Source: Zongyangia hominis
Lineage (GTDB): Bacteria; Bacillota; Clostridia; Oscillospirales; Ruminococcaceae
Direction: 5' to 3'
Assembly (NCBI RefSeq): GCF_014385095.1
Contig: NZ_JACRTC010000002.1
Location: 310,001 to 374,000, forward strand
Length of the DNA stretch: 64,000 nt
Shown here: positions 8,155 to 16,601 of the stretch, piece by piece
Position numbering within the stretch: position 1 is the stretch's first letter
How the letters are laid out: every line of letters starts with the position of its first letter
Notes under the pieces: generated by a model
Told to the model about the DNA's origin: nothing
What the model saw: the letters and a program-made list of their open reading frames with translations, nothing else
Database searches by the model: none
Translations under genes and position numbers: made by a program

Positions 8155-9534
8155 ATGAAAAAATGGTTGATTCTCTTATGCAGTTTTTGTCTTTTGCTCT
8201 TTTCCACCGGCTGCCAGAAAGAGCAGGCTGCGCCTCAAAAAATCATTGCCCTCGACGCCCTCTCCTTAGGATTGGGTCCAGGCGAGGAGGACATCCTCAC
8301 TGCATCGCCCAATCCCGAGACGGACGCTGGGCTCCAATGGTCTTCCTCCGACCTCAATGTCGTCGTGGTGGATCATGGCGAACTGAGAGCCGTCCAACCG
8401 GGCACCGCCCGCGTCTCCGTGTCCTGTGAAGGCTACGCCACTGCGGTCTGTGAAGTCAAGGTGCGGCATGTCCAGACCCAAGAAATTAGGGTGGAGAACC
8501 CCCGTATAGTCATGGCACTTGGCGACAAAATCTCCCCCACAATCCTTTTTATTCCGGAAGAAGCCACCGACCGGGAGGTTACCTGGCGCTCGCACAATCA
8601 GGCCGTGGTGGCGGTCGATGAGAAAGGCCGGTTGGTGGGCAAAACCATTGGAAAGACCAGCGTCTCTGCCACCTCCAGTAACGGAAAAGAGACTGTCTGC
8701 GAGGTAGAAGTCCGCAAGCTCCCGCTGGGGCTCAAACTCGACCGAGGCGCCGTCTCCATGCAGCAGGGGGAGTCGATCCAGCTGACTGCCAAGCCCTCCT
8801 CGGGCACCGTGGAGGACGCTGCCATTCACTGGTCAAGCGACAATGAATCGGTGGTCACTGTTCACAAAGGCAAAATCATCGCTACCGGCCTTGGTGCCGC
8901 CACGGTGAAAGCCAATACTATCAACGGCAAAATAGCGGAATGCCATGTGCTGGTGCGCCCCGACCCCATTACCTACCGGGGCTCGGGGGACAAAACCATC
9001 GAGCACGTCAGTGTCCCCGCCGGATGCTACGCCGTGCGGATGGAGCATGAGGGGAAAGGCTATTTCGGTGTCACCGCCTTTGACGACAAGGGCAACGAGG
9101 AGTTATGGTGCAATAGCTCAGTCTCAGTCTCCTACGCACCCCTCTTTTCCGGCAAAACAGATGGGGTCCATGACGCCCGCATTGTGGTGGAGGCGGACGC
9201 CGGTTGGACCATCTCCTTTGAGCCGCTGATGGTGTACGGCGGACTCAACTGGGAGGGGAAAGGCTCGGGCGCCACTGGTATATTCCCTGGAACGAACCAA
9301 GATGTTCGAATCTTCTGCCACGGCATCCTGACTGCTTGGCTCTTGGATGACACAGGCAAAATGACAAAACTGACCGACCCATCCGATTCGCCGGTCTCCT
9401 ATCATCTGGATCATGGCCGTTATTATTACATCGTCGCCGTTACCAGGGGAGAGTGGCGCGTCGAAATGCAGACCTCGGATCAAAACGGCCCGATCGTGGA
9501 CTTTACCCAAATCCCCGACCGCACCGAAAAGTGA
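8155..9534 (+). CDS. Lipoprotein with three bacterial Ig-like (Big2) domains
   Basis: 459 residues from the ATG at 8155, which has GAGGAAG eight bases upstream; an in-frame ATG at 8134 is less well placed. The N-terminus is a lipoprotein signal peptide (MKKWLILLCSFCLLLFSTGC) with lipobox STGC. Three Big2 units follow (about 25-110, 111-190, 191-270), each with the pattern W(S/R)S.(N/D)..VV.V...G.....G.A.V. The C-terminal 190 residues form a beta-rich region with no motif I recognise. Big2 domains usually serve surface adhesion or as spacers. Strong promoter upstream and terminator downstream make it a single-gene unit. Confidence 0.85.
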   Translation: MKKWLILLCSFCLLLFSTGCQKEQAAPQKIIALDALSLGLGPGEEDILTASPNPETDAGLQWSSSDLNVVVVDHGELRAVQPGTARVSVSCEGYATAVCEVKVRHVQTQEIRVENPRIVMALGDKISPTILFIPEEATDREVTWRSHNQAVVAVDEKGRLVGKTIGKTSVSATSSNGKETVCEVEVRKLPLGLKLDRGAVSMQQGESIQLTAKPSSGTVEDAAIHWSSDNESVVTVHKGKIIATGLGAATVKANTINGKIAECHVLVRPDPITYRGSGDKTIEHVSVPAGCYAVRMEHEGKGYFGVTAFDDKGNEELWCNSSVSVSYAPLFSGKTDGVHDARIVVEADAGWTISFEPLMVYGGLNWEGKGSGATGIFPGTNQDVRIFCHGILTAWLLDDTGKMTKLTDPSDSPVSYHLDHGRYYYIVAVTRGEWRVEMQTSDQNGPIVDFTQIPDRTEK

Positions 9535-9538
9535 CTTT

Positions 9539-9580
9539 AGCAGCCGGAAGACGCAAGGCGTCTTCCGGCTGCTTTTTCTT
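9539..9580 (+). terminator. Intrinsic terminator after the Big2 lipoprotein
   Basis: 16-bp perfect stem AGCAGCCGGAAGACGC with its complement, 3-base loop, then TTTTTCTTT. Confidence 0.92.
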
Positions 9581-9634
9581 TCTCCTGTCCGGGCCTTTTA
9601 GTTATTAAGAGTTTCATTATTTCTCCCCCACCGA

Positions 9635-9663
9635 TTGCCACTCCCCGTCAGGCGTGGTATAAT
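9635..9663 (+). promoter_or_regulatory. Sigma-A promoter of the hexomutase-als operon
   Basis: TTGCCA, 17 bases, TATAAT, about 75 bases before the hexomutase start. Confidence 0.75.
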
Positions 9664-9738
9664 TTTTAGAAGATCAAAATGGGCGGGCCGCCCCTGTTTC
9701 GGGACAGGGACGCCGCCAATGACAAAGGAGAAGGTAAC

Positions 9739-11259
9739 ATGGGTATGGATTTGAGAAAGCTGCAAAACGGTAGCGACATCCGCGGCGTGGCAGTGGAAGG
9801 TATCGAGGGGGAAAAGGTGAATCTCACTTCCGACACCGTCTATCAGCTCTCCAAGGCGTTTGCCCTGTGGCTCAAACAGCGCGCGCCCAAGGGACTGACC
9901 ATCGCGGTGGGACACGATTCCCGCATTTCTTCCCCTAAACTCAAGGACGCCGCCTGCCAAGCCTTGTCCCGCATGGGCTGCCAGGTCTTTGACTGTGGGC
10001 TGACTTCCACGCCGTCCATGTTCATGTCCACCGTATTTCCCCAGTTTCAGTGCGACGGCGCTATCATGATTACCGCCAGCCATCTGCCCTTTAACCGAAA
10101 CGGCATGAAGTTCTTTACCCGTCGCGGCGGGCTCGACAAGACCGACATCAGCGCCATCATCACCTTCGCCGCCGGGGACATCGAGGAAAAGGGCGAGGGC
10201 CGTATCCAGGTCGCCGACCTCGTCGGCGTCTATGCCGATTTTCTCGTCCACACCATCCGCAAGGGCGCCAACATCAAGGACAACTACGACCGTCCCCTGG
10301 AAGGGCTTAAAATCCTGGTGGACGCCGGAAACGGCGCCGGCGGCTTCTTCGTCGACAAGGTGCTTGGCCCCTTGGGCGCCGACACCACCGGCAGCCAGTT
10401 CCTAGAACCGGACGGCATGTTCCCCAACCACATCCCCAACCCGGAAAATGAGGAGGCCATGGCCTCCATCTGCGGAGCGGTGCGCAAAAACGGCGCGGAT
10501 TTCGGCATTATCTTCGACACCGACGTGGACCGCAGCTCGGCGGTAGACCGGTTCGGCAACGAGATCAACCGCAACGCCATTATCGCCCTCATCACCGCCA
10601 TCATCGCCGAGGAGCATGGAGGCACCACCATCGTCACCGACTCGGTCACCTCCGACGAGCTGGCCGAATTTATCGAGAAGGACTGCGGCTGCGTCCACCA
10701 CCGCTTTAAACGGGGATACCGCAACGTCATCAACGAGGCCCTGCGCCTCAATGACACCGGCGTGGACTGCCAGCTCGCCATCGAAACCTCGGGCCACGCG
10801 GCGCTCAAGGAAAACTACTTCTTGGACGACGGCGCTTATCTCACGGCCAAAATCCTCATCAAGGCCGCCAAGATGGCCAAGGAAGGCAAGCGCATTGAGA
10901 CGCTGATCGCCGGTCTTAAGCACCCGCTGGAATCCAAGGAACTTCGCATCAAAATTAAGGGGGACGATTTTGCCGTCTACGGCAAAATGGTGCTCGAAAC
11001 CATCAAGGCCTACGCCGACAGCCACGCCGACTGGATGGTGGCCCCCGTCAATCACGAGGGCATCCGCATCAACTTCGCCAAGGAGGACGGCAATGGGTGG
11101 ATGCTCACCCGCATGTCCCTCCACGATCCCATCATCCCCATCAACGTGGAGTCCAACTCCCCCGGCGGCTGCAAGAAGATCATCCGCAAGCTACTGGGCG
11201 TCATCGGCACCGGCTTTGACCGCCTCGACCTTAAGCCCCTCACCGACTTTGTCGGTTAA
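9739..11259 (+). CDS. Phosphoglucomutase/phosphomannomutase family phosphohexomutase
   Basis: 506 residues from the ATG at 9739, which has AAAGGAGAAGG upstream; the frame opens at 9679 but without a ribosome site. It interconverts hexose 1- and 6-phosphates through a phosphoserine. The phosphoserine loop (ITASHLPFNRNGMK), metal loop (DTDVDRSS) and sugar-binding region (IETSGHAAL) are present. The usual C-terminal phosphate clamp RxSGTEP is replaced by SLHDPIIPINVES, as in a divergent branch also found in plants and proteobacteria. It is the first gene of a four-gene unit with alsE, alsK and rpiB, suggesting it feeds or drains the same hexose phosphate pool. Confidence 0.88.
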   Translation: MGMDLRKLQNGSDIRGVAVEGIEGEKVNLTSDTVYQLSKAFALWLKQRAPKGLTIAVGHDSRISSPKLKDAACQALSRMGCQVFDCGLTSTPSMFMSTVFPQFQCDGAIMITASHLPFNRNGMKFFTRRGGLDKTDISAIITFAAGDIEEKGEGRIQVADLVGVYADFLVHTIRKGANIKDNYDRPLEGLKILVDAGNGAGGFFVDKVLGPLGADTTGSQFLEPDGMFPNHIPNPENEEAMASICGAVRKNGADFGIIFDTDVDRSSAVDRFGNEINRNAIIALITAIIAEEHGGTTIVTDSVTSDELAEFIEKDCGCVHHRFKRGYRNVINEALRLNDTGVDCQLAIETSGHAALKENYFLDDGAYLTAKILIKAAKMAKEGKRIETLIAGLKHPLESKELRIKIKGDDFAVYGKMVLETIKAYADSHADWMVAPVNHEGIRINFAKEDGNGWMLTRMSLHDPIIPINVESNSPGGCKKIIRKLLGVIGTGFDRLDLKPLTDFVG

Positions 11260-11301
11260 GCTACATATCGCCCATCTGGGCAAAGGAGTGTGTATTTCTT
11301 C

Positions 11302-11970
11302 ATGAAATTTTCCCCTTCCCTCATGTGCATGAGCTTCTTGGATGTCCGCCGCGGCATCCAGGCCATGAACGATAAGGCCGATTTCTATCACATCGACATC
11401 ATGGACGGCCACTTTGTCCCCAACCTGGCCATGAGCCCGGCCCAGGTGGCGGAGATTTCCGCCATCACCGACGTGCCGCTGGACTGCCATCTGATGGTGG
11501 ATAACCCCCAGAACTACATCGACATTCTGGCCAAGGCCGGCGCCGGTTACATCTGCCCCCAAGCGGAAACCCTGAGCGGCCAGGCCTTCCGGCTCATCTC
11601 CCGCATCAAGGAAGCCGGGTGCAAGGTGGGCGTGGTCATCAACCCCGAGACCCCTCTCGGCTTTATCCAGCACTACATTCATCTCATCGACAAGCTGACC
11701 ATCATGACGGTGGACCCGGGCTTTGCGGGCCAGCCCTTCATCTGGGAGATGATCGACAAGATCAAAAAGGCCAAGAAGCTCAAAGAGGAATACGGCTACT
11801 CCTACCTCATTGAAGTAGACGGCGCCTGCAACGAGGCCACCTACAAGGCCCTAACGCAAGCGGGGGCCGAAGTGATGATCTTGGGTTCCTCCGGGCTTTT
11901 TGACCTAGACGAGGACCTGACGGTGGCGTGGGAAAAGATGGAAAGCGCCTACGCCCGGGCCATCGAATAA
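11302..11970 (+). CDS. alsE: D-allulose-6-phosphate 3-epimerase
   Basis: 222 residues, a ribulose-phosphate 3-epimerase-type TIM barrel. It interconverts D-allulose 6-phosphate and fructose 6-phosphate. The N-terminus (MKFSPSLMCM), HIDIMDGHFVPNLAMSP, DCHLMV, the MTVDPGFAGQPFI phosphate loop and EVDGACN closely follow E. coli AlsE rather than Rpe. One difference from my recollection of AlsE is ICPQAET where that enzyme has a histidine (LHPET). ATG 11302 is chosen; a GTG at 11290 sits too close to AAAGGAG. Neighbours alsK and rpiB make the allose-pathway assignment much stronger than homology alone. Confidence 0.88.
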   Translation: MKFSPSLMCMSFLDVRRGIQAMNDKADFYHIDIMDGHFVPNLAMSPAQVAEISAITDVPLDCHLMVDNPQNYIDILAKAGAGYICPQAETLSGQAFRLISRIKEAGCKVGVVINPETPLGFIQHYIHLIDKLTIMTVDPGFAGQPFIWEMIDKIKKAKKLKEEYGYSYLIEVDGACNEATYKALTQAGAEVMILGSSGLFDLDEDLTVAWEKMESAYARAIE

Positions 11971-11992
11971 AGACGGAAAGGCAGGTGTTTCC

Positions 11993-12898
11993 ATGTCCGG
12001 GAAATCCTATGTCGCCGGCATTGACATCGGCGGCACCAATTTCCGCCTGGGGCTGGTAGATCGGGAGCTAAAGGTTCATCACTTTGAAAAGAAATCAAGT
12101 ACCGTCCTGGCCGCCGAAGGAAACGGGGTCCCCCATCTCATCCGGGAGATCACCGCCTACTTAGACGCCCACTGTTCCCGGGAGGAGGTAGCGGCGGTGG
12201 CCATCGGCTTCCCCTCCATCGTCAGCAAGGACCGGACCACCCTCTATTCCACCCCCAACCTCCCCGGCTTTGACGGCGTGGACGTGGTATCCCCCCTCCA
12301 AGAGGCACTGGGCCTCCCCGTCTTTATCGAGCGGGATGTCAACTTCCTGCTGCAAAACGACATCCAGCAGCTTAAACTCGACCCATCTCACACCATCCTG
12401 GGCTTTTATGTGGGCACGGGCTTCGGCAACGCCCTCTATCTGGACGGGAAATTCTACACCGGCAAAAACGGCGTGGCCGGGGAGCTGGGGCATATCCCGC
12501 TCTATGGCCTTGACAGGCGGTGCAACTGCGGGAATCTGGGCTGCTCGGAGATCCTCTGTTCCGGCATGGGCCTGCGCGCCATCGCCGAAACCCACTTTCC
12601 CGGCGAAGACTTTTCCCGGCTCTTTTTGGAGCACGGCGACGCCCCGGTGCTGCGGCAGTTTGTGGCGGATTTGGCCATTCCCATCGCCACCGAGCTCACC
12701 CTCCTTGACCCGGACACCGCCGTCCTCGCGGGCGGGGTGATCGCCATGGAGGGCTTTCCCAGGGAGGAGCTCATCCGTTTCATCAAGGAGCGCACCCGCA
12801 AGCCCTACCCTGCCGAAAACCTGGATCTCCGCTTTTCTAAGCACACCCAGCAAAGCGGCGTCATCGGCGGGGGCATCTATGGCTGGCAGAAGCTGTAA
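11993..12898 (+). CDS. alsK: D-allose kinase (ROK family)
   Basis: 301 residues. ROK sugar kinase that would phosphorylate D-allose at C6 with ATP. The ATP loop DIGGTNFR, the catalytic region ERDVNF, the sugar-binding ELGHIP and the ROK zinc motif CNCGNLGC are all present. GFPSIVSKD and STPNLP match E. coli AlsK closely. The gene follows alsE by 22 bases and precedes rpiB by 51. No allose transporter or AlsR-type regulator is seen in the unit, so uptake would rely on a transporter elsewhere. Confidence 0.87.
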   Translation: MSGKSYVAGIDIGGTNFRLGLVDRELKVHHFEKKSSTVLAAEGNGVPHLIREITAYLDAHCSREEVAAVAIGFPSIVSKDRTTLYSTPNLPGFDGVDVVSPLQEALGLPVFIERDVNFLLQNDIQQLKLDPSHTILGFYVGTGFGNALYLDGKFYTGKNGVAGELGHIPLYGLDRRCNCGNLGCSEILCSGMGLRAIAETHFPGEDFSRLFLEHGDAPVLRQFVADLAIPIATELTLLDPDTAVLAGGVIAMEGFPREELIRFIKERTRKPYPAENLDLRFSKHTQQSGVIGGGIYGWQKL

Positions 12899-12949
12899 AT
12901 CACGGGCGGTATCCCCGCCCCATCATAGAAAACGTAAGGAGGCAGACAA

Positions 12950-13396
12950 ATGATAGCGTTTGGATGCGATCATGTGGCCATTGATCTGAAAAAAGAGATC
13001 ATGGAGCTTTGTAAACAAAAAGGATACGAGTGCAAGGACTTTGGCACCTACACCCCCGAGAGCTGCGACTACCCCGTCTTTGGCGAGGCGGTGGCCAACG
13101 CGGTGGTCTCCGGCGAGTGCGACCGGGGCATCCTGATCTGCGGCACCGGCGTGGGTATCTCGCTGGCGGCCAACAAGGTGCCGGGCATCCGGGCCTGCGT
13201 GTGCAGCGAGCCCTACACCGCCAAGCTCTCCAAGGAGCACAACAATACCAATATCCTGGCCTTCGGCGCCCGGGTGGTGGGCTCAGAGCTTGCCAAGATG
13301 ATCGTGGAAAGCTGGCTGGACACCGAGTTCCAAGGCGACCGCCATCAGCGCCGGGTGGACATGATTACGGCCATCGAGCAAAAGTACAGCAAATAG
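12950..13396 (+). CDS. rpiB: Ribose/allose-6-phosphate isomerase B
   Basis: 148 residues, normal for RpiB. It isomerises ribose 5-phosphate and, in the allose pathway, allose 6-phosphate to allulose 6-phosphate. Visible are the N-terminal GCDHVAIDLK, the catalytic cysteine in ICGTGVGIS and the phosphate-binding HxxxR region near GDRHQRR. AAGGAGG stands eight bases before ATG. As last gene of the hexomutase-alsE-alsK unit it completes allose to fructose 6-phosphate: AlsK, RpiB, AlsE. Confidence 0.94.
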   Translation: MIAFGCDHVAIDLKKEIMELCKQKGYECKDFGTYTPESCDYPVFGEAVANAVVSGECDRGILICGTGVGISLAANKVPGIRACVCSEPYTAKLSKEHNNTNILAFGARVVGSELAKMIVESWLDTEFQGDRHQRRVDMITAIEQKYSK

Positions 13397-13409
13397 TCCG
13401 CAGAGAAAA

Positions 13410-13440
13410 AGCGGGACGGCCCCTTTCGGGCCGTCCCGCT
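13410..13440. terminator. Bidirectional terminator between rpiB and the DUF3021 gene
   Basis: AGCGGGACGGCCC, CTTTC, then its complement. The minus-strand side has the better T tract (TTTTT). Confidence 0.9.
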
Positions 13441-13456
13441 TCTTGATGGGCACTTA

Positions 13457-13885
13457 TTATTCTGCGTTTCCCCGGGCGCGGAGCGCGGCGCTTAAGCGCC
13501 TGCACTGGGCGCGGTTATAGAGATAAAAGCCCAGCCAAATGAGGCCGCTGGAAATGAGGGCCGCCCCGATGGAGATGAGGCAGGCGATGGGCGCCGGGGA
13601 AATCCAGCCCAGCGCCGCGGCCAGCAAAAAGTAGACGAGCAGTCCCGACCCCATGTGGACGAGAACCTTGAGGGGCATACCCCAGCTTTCCTTTTTGTAG
13701 ACAACGCTCATGACGCTAAAGACGATGCCGATGAGCAACGCCGCCCCGAAGTTGGGGAGATATCTCTCAAAGACGGCGTCCAAGACAGGTCCCTTCGCCG
13801 TCAGCACAAAGATGGCCATGGTCAAATTGAAGATCACCGACCCGGTGCCGATGCCGATAAGCAGCTTTTGTACCATGCGTTTCAT
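13457..13885 (-). CDS. DUF3021 family membrane protein
   Basis: 142 residues with four hydrophobic segments (about 8-30, 46-64, 72-93, 98-120) and a basic tail, the DUF3021 layout. Its ATG overlaps the stop of the upstream LytTR gene by four bases (ATGA), so the two are translationally coupled. In Firmicutes this pair is common: the membrane partner is thought to modulate the LytTR DNA-binding protein. The ligand is unknown. Confidence 0.85.
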   Translation of the reverse strand: MKRMVQKLLIGIGTGSVIFNLTMAIFVLTAKGPVLDAVFERYLPNFGAALLIGIVFSVMSVVYKKESWGMPLKVLVHMGSGLLVYFLLAAALGWISPAPIACLISIGAALISSGLIWLGFYLYNRAQCRRLSAALRARGNAE

Positions 13886-14340
13886 TTTCGCTTTCCTCCC
13901 AGTCCCAGCGCCGCTTTGAAGGCGGGCAGGTATTTGCGTGAAATGTAGTCGCTTTGGCCGCTCTTCATAAAGAGCCGCATCAGCCCGCCGATGGTGGGTT
14001 CCACGCTCTCCACCCGGCCAAGATTGACAAGCGCCCCCTTGGAAATCCTCAGAAGTCCCGGGGAAAAGGCCTTTTCCAGCTCATAGAGCCGTCGTCTCAC
14101 TTCATAGCGCTCTCCATTTTGGAGATAGGCCATGGTCTTCTCCCCCTCCACCCGGATCAGCTCCACGTCCTCCGGCCGCAGGGGAAAGTAGCGGCCGTTT
14201 TTCTCCCCCGTGACGGTCATGTCCCGGACGTCTCCGGAGAGCTCTTCCATCAGACGCCGCACCTCTTCACTCAGGCGCGGCGCGCGGATGGTCACCACCG
14301 GCTCCAATAGCGCCGGATCCAGTTTGAGTTCCACCTTCAT
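13882..14340 (-). CDS. LytTR DNA-binding transcriptional regulator
   Basis: 152 residues from the ATG at 14340, preceded by GGAAGGGGGC; the frame is open much further upstream, but that part is GC-rich intergenic repeat. The LytTR domain occupies about 45-145 (FPLRPEDVELIRVEGEKTMAYLQNGERYEVRRRLYELE...FLRISKGALVNL type). There is no receiver domain, which is the form that pairs with DUF3021. Likely regulates its own operon or a nearby transporter; targets cannot be read from the sequence. Confidence 0.88.
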   Translation of the reverse strand: MKVELKLDPALLEPVVTIRAPRLSEEVRRLMEELSGDVRDMTVTGEKNGRYFPLRPEDVELIRVEGEKTMAYLQNGERYEVRRRLYELEKAFSPGLLRISKGALVNLGRVESVEPTIGGLMRLFMKSGQSDYISRKYLPAFKAALGLGGKRK

Positions 14341-14436
14341 AGCCTTTGCCCCCTTCCTTGCATCTTTATCATAGCGCCTTTCCCTGCCCCTGTCAGCAGT
14401 TTTCCCCCAAGTGGACGGTATCCGGCGGCAAGATGC

Positions 14437-14496
14437 AAAAAAAGCGTCCGAAAAACAGCCCCCATCTTCCGGGGAGTCCGTCCTTCGGACGCTTTT
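14437..14496 (-). terminator. Terminator-like hairpin upstream of the LytTR gene
   Basis: On the minus strand GCGTCCG and CGGACGC bracket about 35 bases that fold further (CCCC..GGGG, GTCCG..CGGAC) and are followed by TTTTTTT. It would end transcripts coming from the rqcH side. Confidence 0.65.
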
Positions 14497-14527
14497 CCGG
14501 CTACCGCCGCGGGTTGACGCGCCGGCT

Positions 14528-14820
14528 GCCGCCGGGGGTTGACGCGCTCTTGGCTTTATCTGCGACACCGCCGCGTCACACGCGTTTACGTCGCCATGGC
14601 GCCTCAGAGCGGCTTCCTCCACCGGCAGGTGGCCGCCGGGGGTTGACGCGCTCTTGGTTTTCTCCGCGACACCACCGCGTCACACGCGCCCACGCTGCCG
14701 AAGCGTTACAGCGCGGCTTCCTCCACCGACTGCCGCCGGTGCGGGATGGCGCGCTCTTGGTTTTCTCCGCGACACCGCCGCGTCACACGCGCCTACGTTG
14801 CCATGACGTCTCAGGGCGGC
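14528..14820. repeat. Tandem array of a GC-rich intergenic repeat, three units of about 104 bases
   Basis: Units start near 14528, 14631 and 14733. Each has the core GCGCTCTTGG (at 14544, 14648, 14751), then CGCGACACC(G/A)CCGCGTCACACGCG or a close variant, then a GCGGC(T)TCC segment. Period is 103-104 bases. A related three-unit array lies at 61.71-61.98 kb. The stretch 14341-14833 contains no gene. Confidence 0.85.
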
Positions 14821-14833
14821 ATGGGGCGGCTGC

Positions 14834-16588
14834 TTATTGCTTGAGGCGCTCGACCAGGGCGGCGTCGGGGTCCACCACGGCGGTCTGGAAGCGGTCGTAG
14901 ATCACCATGCCAGGCTTGGCCCCGGGCGCCTTTTTGACATTCTTAACCTGAGTGTAGTCCACCGGCACCTTGGCCGACTCCCGGGCCCGGCTGTTGTAGG
15001 CAGCGATGACGGCCGCCTCCTCCAAGGTCCGGTCGGGGACCTCCCTGCCCTCGGTGAGAATGACGGTGTGGGAGCCGGGAATCTTCTGGGTGTGAAACCA
15101 GATGTCAAAGTTCCGGCTGTCCTTGAGGGTCAGGCGGTCATTTTGCAGATTGTTGCGCCCGCACAAAATCGTGAATCCGTCGGAGGAGCGGTACTTGAGG
15201 GGGGAGAGCTTCTCCGGGCGCTTGTTCCTAGCCCGGTAGTTCTTGATGTATCCCTGGGAGGAGAGCTCCTCCCGGATGGCGGCCAGCTCGCTTTCCCCGG
15301 TGGTCCGGGTGACGAGATCAAAGACCGACTCGATGTAGATGAGCTCCTCCTCCCCTTTGGCGATGAGCTCGGTGAGCTTCTCCTGGGCGGTGGCCGCCTT
15401 GCGGTATTCGGTGTAATAGTGCTGGGAATTCTGGATGGGGGTGCGCAGGGGGTCCAGAGGGATCTCCACCAGGGGGCTCCCCTCCTCGTAGAAGTTTGCC
15501 AGCACCGCTTTGCGCTGTCCTTTTTCCAGCGTGTGGGCGTTGGCGGCCAGCAGGTCGCCGAAGACGCGCAGCTGCTCCCGGTTGTCGCTCTCCCGTAGTT
15601 CCTCCCGCTGGGTGGCGATCTTCCGGGTGATGCGCTCGGAGGTGTTCATCAGGAGTTTGAGCAAGTCGTGGGAGCGCTGTTTCATCCGCTCGATCCGGTC
15701 CCGCTCGCTGTAAAAGCTGTCCAGGAGCGCCGATGGGCTCTCGAAATCCTGGGTCAGCATGCTGTGACCGTACTGGTGTACGGGAAGAAAGGCAAAGTCC
15801 TTGGGTTTGCCCTTTAGGTCCGTCACCATGGTAAAATGAGGGGCCCGCTCTTTTACCGTCTGGGTGAAATTTCCCAGCACGAATTTTAGGCGGTCCCACT
15901 GCTCGCTTCCCAGCTCGCTGACCGCCCGCTCGATGCCCCGGGTGGCGTAGTACGCCGCCTCCCGGGCCACAATGGGAGAAATACCCTGAATCTGTTCCAT
16001 GAGCGCCTTGGAAAGCTCCACGTCCCTGCCGTTTCGCACTCCTTCCACGATCTCGTCGGGGGCGTGGAGCAGGAGGCTCTTTTTATGCTGCTGGGGCGGC
16101 AGGGCGTAGCGCATCCCCGGCAGCACCTGGCGCACCGAGGACATGCTCTCGTCGATGCGCTTGATGGCGTCGAGTATTTTTCCGTCCTTGTCGGTGATGA
16201 TGATGTTGGAGTGGCGTCCCATGATCTCCATGACCACCGTGGTGGTGGTCAGATCGCCCAGCTCATTGATGGTCTCAAAGTCGAAAAAGAGGATGCGTTC
16301 CATGCCGTCCTGGCGCACGCCCATCAGCTTGCCCGCGCCCAGATGCTTGCGCAGGAGCATGCAGAACATGGGCGGGGCCTTGGGGTTTTCCAGCGGAATT
16401 TTGGTAAAATGTACCCGGGGGCTGGAGGCTGAGGCGGAAAGCAGGAGCTTGGCCGTGCCCCCGCGAAAGCGCAGGGCCAACACAATTTCCTCCCGGGAGG
16501 GCTGGTAGATCTTGTCCACCCGCGCTTCCAGCGCCGTCTCGATAATTTCATCCCGTAAAAAGCTCAAATATACTGCGTCTAATGCCAA
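14834..16588 (-). CDS. rqcH: Ribosome quality control protein RqcH (NFACT family)
   Basis: 584 residues, full NFACT length. RqcH binds stalled 50S subunits and recruits tRNA-Ala to add C-terminal alanine tails. Domains in order: NFACT-N (1-about 230, with MALDAVYLSFLRDEI and the LSASASSPRVHFT loop), a helix-hairpin-helix and long coiled coil (about 270-430, rich in E/R/L), and NFACT-R (about 450-560, FHTQKIPGSHTVI). The start is TTG at 16588 with AGGTGG upstream. It is the last gene of a minus-strand run DUF1858-trmK-Nif3-rqcH. Older annotation as fibronectin-binding protein A refers to the same family. Confidence 0.93.
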   Translation of the reverse strand: MALDAVYLSFLRDEIIETALEARVDKIYQPSREEIVLALRFRGGTAKLLLSASASSPRVHFTKIPLENPKAPPMFCMLLRKHLGAGKLMGVRQDGMERILFFDFETINELGDLTTTTVVMEIMGRHSNIIITDKDGKILDAIKRIDESMSSVRQVLPGMRYALPPQQHKKSLLLHAPDEIVEGVRNGRDVELSKALMEQIQGISPIVAREAAYYATRGIERAVSELGSEQWDRLKFVLGNFTQTVKERAPHFTMVTDLKGKPKDFAFLPVHQYGHSMLTQDFESPSALLDSFYSERDRIERMKQRSHDLLKLLMNTSERITRKIATQREELRESDNREQLRVFGDLLAANAHTLEKGQRKAVLANFYEEGSPLVEIPLDPLRTPIQNSQHYYTEYRKAATAQEKLTELIAKGEEELIYIESVFDLVTRTTGESELAAIREELSSQGYIKNYRARNKRPEKLSPLKYRSSDGFTILCGRNNLQNDRLTLKDSRNFDIWFHTQKIPGSHTVILTEGREVPDRTLEEAAVIAAYNSRARESAKVPVDYTQVKNVKKAPGAKPGMVIYDRFQTAVVDPDAALVERLKQ

Positions 16589-16601
16589 AAAATTTCACCA
16601 C

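Noticed and set aside
14341..14622. 94-codon N-terminal extension of the LytTR regulator
   Set aside because: It runs through the terminator-like hairpin and intergenic repeat; the ATG at 14340 has a good ribosome site and gives a normal LytTR protein.
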